Below, piece after piece: positions 5,523 through 9,283 of a stretch of 9,283 bases of DNA. Where the stretch lies: contig PLZZ01000243.1 of the NCBI GenBank assembly GCA_003153585.1, forward strand, positions 18,522 to 27,804, written 5' to 3'. Position numbers and translations under genes: made by a program. Positions within the stretch are counted from its first letter, which is position 1. Each line of letters starts with the position of its first letter. Below the pieces are notes generated by a model. It saw nothing but the letters and a program-made list of their open reading frames with translations, made no database searches and was not told the origin of the DNA. Source of the DNA: Acidobacteriota bacterium (GTDB lineage: Bacteria > Acidobacteriota > Terriglobia > Acidiferrales > UBA7541).

Positions 5523-7109
5523 GTGACGACCGCTTCCGACTCCGGAACAATGCACCGTCGCATCGCTGCCGCGACGGCCATCGTGATGGCTAGCGTCCTG
5601 CTCAGCCGCATCCTGGGATTTTTTCGCGATTGGACGCTGGCGCACCAGATGGGCTCAAACGCGGTGACGGATGCGTACAACGCCGCGTTCACGCTGCCGG
5701 ATTTTCTGAATTATTTGATTGCCGGCGGTTCCCTGAGCGTCACATTCATTCCTGTCTTTGCGAAGTACGCGGCGGAGAAGCGGGAAGAAGAAGGCTGGCG
5801 AGTTTTTTCCACCGTGATCACGGTGATGGGTTTTGTTCTGGTTGGACTCGTTCTGGTAGGCGAGGTTTTTGCTCCACACATCGTGAATTGGATCGCTCCG
5901 GGATTCAGCCCGCCCGAACGAGCTCGCGTTGTTTTTCTTACGCGCCTGATGCTGCCGGCTCAGATTTGTTTCTACGAGGGAAGCATTTTGAGCGCGGTGC
6001 AATACGCGAAAGGGCAATTCGTCATACCTTCGCTGGCGCCGCTGATTTACAACATCGGAATCATACTCGGCGGCATTTTGCTTGCCCCGGTTATCGGTAT
6101 CACCGGATTCGCAGTCGGCGTGCTTGCGGGCGCCCTGACAGGGAATTTTCTTCTTCAGATATATGGCGCTTATCGGGCGGGCGCGAGTTTTTCGCCGAGT
6201 TTCGACGTCAAACATCCCGGCTTCTGGCTCTTTCTGAAGCTATCGGTTCCCATCATGCTCGCCGTTTCCGTTTCCTTCGCGGACGATTGGATCATTCGCT
6301 ATTTTGGATCGTATCTTCAGGCGGCATCGATTACCTGGCTGACATACGGGAAAAATTTGATGCGAGTGCCGCTCGGGCTCGTCGGACAGGGAGTGGGAGT
6401 GGCATCGTTCCCATTTCTGGCCCAATTATATTCGGAGAAGAAATTCGAGGAGCTGAATCGCGTTCTGAATACGACTTTCAAAGGATTGATATTCCTGCTG
6501 CTTCCGATTTCCGCGTTGACCATCGCTCAAAGCGTTCCGATCGTGAATCTGGTGTTTTCGCACACGCGCATGCACGGAGCGGATCTTTTCGCCACGGGCC
6601 AAGCACTCGCGTACTTTTCGATCGGAATGTTCGCCTGGGGCGCTCAGTACATTCTCGCTCGAGGTTTCTACGCCACGCGGGACACCATCACGCCGGCGAT
6701 AGTCGGCACGCTTATGACCGCGCTGAATATCCCGGTTTACTGGTGGCTCGCGCATCACATGCAATATCGTGGTTTGGCATTTGCCAGCTCGCTCGGGATC
6801 ATCGCTTACACAGTGGTTCTTTTCATCCTGCTGAACCGCCGCACAAAAAACGCGGAGGAGGGGAGTCTAGTCGTTTTCTTCCTGAAGATGACGGCGGCTT
6901 CGCTGGTCGCCGGGGCCGCCTGTTACCGGCTCACGCTTTATCTTGAAACTCAAATACCCTGGCAGAAGATTTGGGGGGCGCTGGCTTTGCTGGTGACGGT
7001 GACGGCGGCAGGGGTTTTATTGCTGGTGATTTTGCTGAAGATTTTGCGCGTGCCGGAACTGGATCACTATTTGCGAAAGGCCTGGGCTTTTACCGGATTG
7101 CAGCGCTGA
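5523..7109 (+). CDS. murJ: MurJ/MviN-family lipid II flippase
   Basis: The 528-residue polytopic inner-membrane protein belongs to the MOP exporter superfamily and is expected to flip undecaprenyl-linked peptidoglycan precursor (lipid II) to the periplasm. The N-terminus S-R-I-L-G-F-F-R-D with D50 in T-D-A-Y aligns with E. coli S-R-V-L-G-F-A-R-D and D39, and P-D-F-L-N-Y-L-I-A-G-G-S-L-S corresponds to E. coli P-N-L-L-R-R-I-F-A-E-G-A. Around 14 hydrophobic segments follow, the usual number, and the length fits the family (about 510-530). By eye, the arginines equivalent to E. coli R52 and R270 are Asn63 and Asn278, while R18, R24 and D39 are kept (R29, R35, D50). The GTG at 5523 has no clear Shine-Dalgarno. 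The ATG at 5550 (M-H-R-R-I-A) is an equally good start and would shorten the protein by nine residues. The stop is one base from that of the convergent PEGA gene. Confidence 0.9.
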   Translation: MTTASDSGTMHRRIAAATAIVMASVLLSRILGFFRDWTLAHQMGSNAVTDAYNAAFTLPDFLNYLIAGGSLSVTFIPVFAKYAAEKREEEGWRVFSTVITVMGFVLVGLVLVGEVFAPHIVNWIAPGFSPPERARVVFLTRLMLPAQICFYEGSILSAVQYAKGQFVIPSLAPLIYNIGIILGGILLAPVIGITGFAVGVLAGALTGNFLLQIYGAYRAGASFSPSFDVKHPGFWLFLKLSVPIMLAVSVSFADDWIIRYFGSYLQAASITWLTYGKNLMRVPLGLVGQGVGVASFPFLAQLYSEKKFEELNRVLNTTFKGLIFLLLPISALTIAQSVPIVNLVFSHTRMHGADLFATGQALAYFSIGMFAWGAQYILARGFYATRDTITPAIVGTLMTALNIPVYWWLAHHMQYRGLAFASSLGIIAYTVVLFILLNRRTKNAEEGSLVVFFLKMTAASLVAGAACYRLTLYLETQIPWQKIWGALALLVTVTAAGVLLLVILLKILRVPELDHYLRKAWAFTGLQR

Positions 7110-7110
7110 T

Positions 7111-7827
7111 TCAAGGCAACGGGTCGAGAACCGGATGCAAGGTCACCTGGCTGCCTTTCATCACCTCGATTTCGCGTTTCCAATCTTTTTTGCCTTTGGC
7201 CTTGATGGCGATCTGATGCGTGCCGCTTACGAGCGAAATTGTTGATGGTGTGTCACCGACAAATTTTCCATCAATGTAGATTTCCGCTCCGTCTGTATCG
7301 CATGACAGAGTCAGAACGCCGGATTCGGAGCCGGCGGGCGCGGAGGAAAACGCGCGGGTACTAGGAGGCTTCTCGGCCGGTGATTCGTTCTCTGAATTTT
7401 GTTTTGCTGCAGGAAGCGGGCCGGCTTTTCCTCCGGATTCCTTCGAAACGGGTTTAAGCGTTGCCTGAACCTCGTCTGCTTTCACCAGCCAGTATCGGCC
7501 GCGATTGTGGCCTTTCAAGTCAACCCATTCAAACGGACCGTCGGTGATGGTGGTTTCCTGTGCCGCGTATCCTTCCTTGTAGATCCGAACAACCAGCGGA
7601 TGCCCGAGCCGCGCCGCAAATACGGTGTGAGGCTTGTGAAAGTAGCCGCCGGGGTAATTTACTTTGTAAGGAGTCTTGCCCATCAACACGCCATCGATCT
7701 CGACGTTTGCGCCAGCAGGAGAACTAGTGACCTTGAGAGTTTCGGCAATCGATTGCGATGGAGATAGCAGAGCAAGCGCGAGGAGCGCTAGCGAGACGCA
7801 GAACGATTGCAGACTTAATGCCCGCAC
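7111..7827 (-). CDS. Secreted protein with two PEGA domains
   Basis: The 238-residue protein has a signal peptide (hydrophobic L-A-L-L-A-L-A-L-L, cleavage likely after S-I-A at residue 28) with no lipobox. Domain 1 (about 31-126) starts L-K-V-T-S-S-P-A-G-A-N-V-E-I-D-G and contains an insertion with P-G-G-Y-F-H-K-P-H-T-V-F and W-V-D-L-K-G-H-N-R-G, a layout I associate with acidobacterial proteins. A Ser/Pro/Glu-rich linker (about 127-168) leads to domain 2 (about 170-233), a compact PEGA repeat (L-S-C-D-T-D-G-A-E-I-Y-I-D-G, then G-D-T-P). PEGA domains (PF08308) are surface beta-folds of unclear ligand, often in S-layer-like or periplasmic proteins. The GTG start is supported by GGAGG six bases upstream. 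The gene lies 139 bases downstream of the S9 peptidase gene on the same strand, so a shared transcript is possible. No enzymatic residues are apparent. Confidence 0.85.
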   Translation of the reverse strand: MRALSLQSFCVSLALLALALLSPSQSIAETLKVTSSPAGANVEIDGVLMGKTPYKVNYPGGYFHKPHTVFAARLGHPLVVRIYKEGYAAQETTITDGPFEWVDLKGHNRGRYWLVKADEVQATLKPVSKESGGKAGPLPAAKQNSENESPAEKPPSTRAFSSAPAGSESGVLTLSCDTDGAEIYIDGKFVGDTPSTISLVSGTHQIAIKAKGKKDWKREIEVMKGSQVTLHPVLDPLP

Positions 7828-7833
7828 AAAAGG

Positions 7834-7838
7834 CCTCC
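7834..7838 (-). promoter_or_regulatory. Strong Shine-Dalgarno deciding a GTG start
   Basis: On the minus strand GGAGG (7838-7834) sits six bases ahead of the GTG at 7827. It is a full-strength site and supports the GTG as the start of the two-PEGA protein. An ATG further upstream (7857) is in another frame. Confidence 0.75.
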
Positions 7839-7851
7839 GAGAGGTTTAGAG

Positions 7852-7869
7852 GTGCCATGAAACTGGCAC
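7852..7869 (-). other. Small hairpin in the PEGA gene leader
   Basis: GTGCCA (7852-7857) and TGGCAC (7864-7869) form a perfect 6-bp stem with a 6-base loop. On the minus strand it lies 13 bases upstream of the GGAGG of the PEGA gene. No T-run follows, so it is not a standard terminator of the upstream S9 gene; it may be a protein-binding palindrome or a leader structure, or chance. Confidence 0.25.
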
Positions 7870-7966
7870 TGGGCTCGACTGCGGGTCAATCCGGTTAACT
7901 ACGGAAAAGTGGATGAGGACAATTTGAGATGCAGCAGCGGGGAAACGCGGCGATGGTTCGCGTTGG

Positions 7967-9283
7967 CTATTTTAGGTACTCGGCGAGCCAAGCGAGGAAG
8001 GTCTTGTACCACAGCTCGCTGTTTTGGGGCTTCAAGACCCAGTGTCCTTCGTCTGGGAAAATCAAAAGTTTCGAAGGCACGCCTTGCGTTTGAAGTGCGG
8101 TGAAGAATTCGAGGTCCTGGGTGTAAGGCACGCGAAAATCGAGTTCGCCGCCGACCACCAGCGTGGGCGTCTTGTATTTCCCGAGAGCGGCGGCAAATTC
8201 GCTGGGCGACCATTTCTTGTAATTCTCAGGATTCGCCCAGGGCGTTCCGCCAAACTCCCATTCGTTGAACCAGAGTTCTTCTGTGGCGCCCATGCTGACT
8301 ATATCGTATGGGCCTGCATGGCTGATCAGGCATTTGAAACGGCCAGTGTGCGTGGCGATCCAATCGATCATGTACCCGCCGTAGGAGCCGCCGGCGGCAC
8401 CCACGCGCGAGCCGTCGATAAAGGAGTATTTCGCAGTGGCCGCGTCGAGGCCGTTCATTAAGTCTTCGTAAACTTTTCCGCCCCAGTCGCGGCTGATCTC
8501 CGCGGTGAATTTCTGGCCGTAACCAGTGGAGCCGCGCGGATTGATCGCCAATACGACGTATCCCGGCGCGGCCATCACTTGCTGGTTCCAGCGATAGCCC
8601 CAGGCGTCGGTCCATGCACCTTGCGGCCCGCCATGAATCAGCAGCAGCGCCGGATACTTTTTCGACGCATCAAAATGGGGCGGGCGGATGACGATTCCTT
8701 CCACTTGGGTCTTTTCCGCACCCTCGAACCAAAACATCTCCGGCTTGGATAGATCCAGTTGCGCGAGCAGCGCCGCATTTTGATGCGTGAGCCGGCGAAC
8801 ATTGCTGCCGTCCGAATTCGCCGCGAAAATTTCAGGAGGCATGGTCAAGCTTGTGCGCGCAAATACGAGCGTTCGTCCATCCGCGCTAATATCGAAATCG
8901 TCGTTGGAGTTACCGCTTACAATTACTTTCGGCGAACTCCCCGGTGCGGTTGCGATCGAATAGATCGGCATTTCCGCTTTTTCTTCCGCGTTGAAATAAA
9001 TCGTCCTGCTGTCGGGAGCAAACGCATACGATTCCACGCTGCTGTCGAAATTTTCGGTCAAATTGCTTTGCTTGCCGCTCTGGCGCCCGTAAAGCATCAG
9101 CCGCCAGCGGTCGGATTCTTCGCCCGGCTGCATTTGTGCGCGATAGGCGATCCACATCCCGTTGGGTGAATAGACCGGTCCCCAATCATTGCCAGGATTC
9201 GTGGTGATTCGCCTGAGACCGCCCGCGCCGGAAACCGGCACGGTGAAAAGATCGCCATTCGTGCTGAGCGCTTCGTCCTTATC
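7967..9283 (-). CDS. S9-family peptidase (prolyl oligopeptidase type), N-terminus beyond the window
   Basis: The frame is open from the right edge to a TAG at 7967, giving 438 visible C-terminal residues. A GTG at 9241 is internal, because the frame upstream continues with D-K-D-E-A-L-S-T-N-G-D-L-F-T, a normal propeller strand. The first part (about 1-160) holds PD40/WD40-like blades (G-P-V-Y-S-P-N-G, Y-A-F-A-P-D-S-R, F-D-I-S-A-D-G-R). The alpha/beta-hydrolase follows from about 190, with L-L-I-H-G-G-P (oxyanion region), N-P-R-G-S-T-G-Y-G and the nucleophile elbow G-G-S-Y-G-G-Y. Visible-fragment catalytic residues are Ser300 (codon 8384-8386), Asp382 in G-E-L-D-F-R-V-P and His414 in D-E-G-H-W-V. 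This is the acylaminoacyl/dipeptidyl-peptidase layout, cleaving short peptides. Full members are about 650-700 residues, so roughly 220-250 N-terminal residues are missing and a secretion signal cannot be judged. Confidence 0.93.
   Translation of the reverse strand, partial: DKDEALSTNGDLFTVPVSGAGGLRRITTNPGNDWGPVYSPNGMWIAYRAQMQPGEESDRWRLMLYGRQSGKQSNLTENFDSSVESYAFAPDSRTIYFNAEEKAEMPIYSIATAPGSSPKVIVSGNSNDDFDISADGRTLVFARTSLTMPPEIFAANSDGSNVRRLTHQNAALLAQLDLSKPEMFWFEGAEKTQVEGIVIRPPHFDASKKYPALLLIHGGPQGAWTDAWGYRWNQQVMAAPGYVVLAINPRGSTGYGQKFTAEISRDWGGKVYEDLMNGLDAATAKYSFIDGSRVGAAGGSYGGYMIDWIATHTGRFKCLISHAGPYDIVSMGATEELWFNEWEFGGTPWANPENYKKWSPSEFAAALGKYKTPTLVVGGELDFRVPYTQDLEFFTALQTQGVPSKLLIFPDEGHWVLKPQNSELWYKTFLAWLAEYLK

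Noticed and set aside
5630..6946. Long plus-strand open frame (438 codons) inside murJ
   Set aside because: It is the shifted-frame shadow of murJ: arginine- and histidine-rich, no family features, and murJ is unmistakable in its own frame.

Overview
This is a 9.3-kb stretch of ordinary bacterial chromosome with no sign of phage, IS element or CRISPR. The mix of genes suggests an Acidobacteriota member (Terriglobia-like soil lineage): a PEGA-domain protein with a first domain of a type I associate with that phylum, a MurJ of the 'NYLIAGG' type, a short YeiH-family permease, an S9 peptidase with a PD40 propeller, and a lipoprotein with a 'TGCL' motif. This is inference from family resemblance, because there is no marker gene in the window. 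The cell is a diderm: a lipoprotein and an outer-membrane beta-barrel protein are both encoded.

Left block, minus strand (1-2648). Three genes read right to left. The first is a YeiH/UPF0324 permease (1725-2648), whose coding frame extends 28 codons upstream of the first standard start and probably begins at a CTG codon with a good Shine-Dalgarno. The second is a CHASE2 sensor protein with three C-terminal membrane helices and no output domain (300-1598), with a possible promoter of its own. The third is a small lipoprotein (248 to beyond the left edge), 51 bases downstream of the CHASE2 gene and plausibly co-transcribed with it.

Middle block, plus strand (2958-7109). After a divergent intergenic region of about 300 bases come five genes: an outer-membrane beta-barrel protein, a 59-residue protein with an 'ESFPASD' motif and a lysine-rich tail, a 78-residue protein of unknown function, an Old Yellow Enzyme of the YqjM/XenA type, and a MurJ-family lipid II flippase. 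The gap before murJ contains several inverted repeats, so murJ may be transcribed separately.

Right block, minus strand (7111 to the right edge). A secreted protein with two PEGA domains converges on murJ with a one-base gap. Upstream of it lies an S9-family peptidase (prolyl oligopeptidase type) whose N-terminal part is outside the window.

I find no clear new multi-gene system. The points most worth a second look are the output-less CHASE2 protein paired with a lipoprotein, the MurJ homologue that lacks two arginines required in the E. coli protein, the non-standard start of the YeiH homologue, and the two small conserved-looking proteins between the outer-membrane protein and the flavoenzyme.
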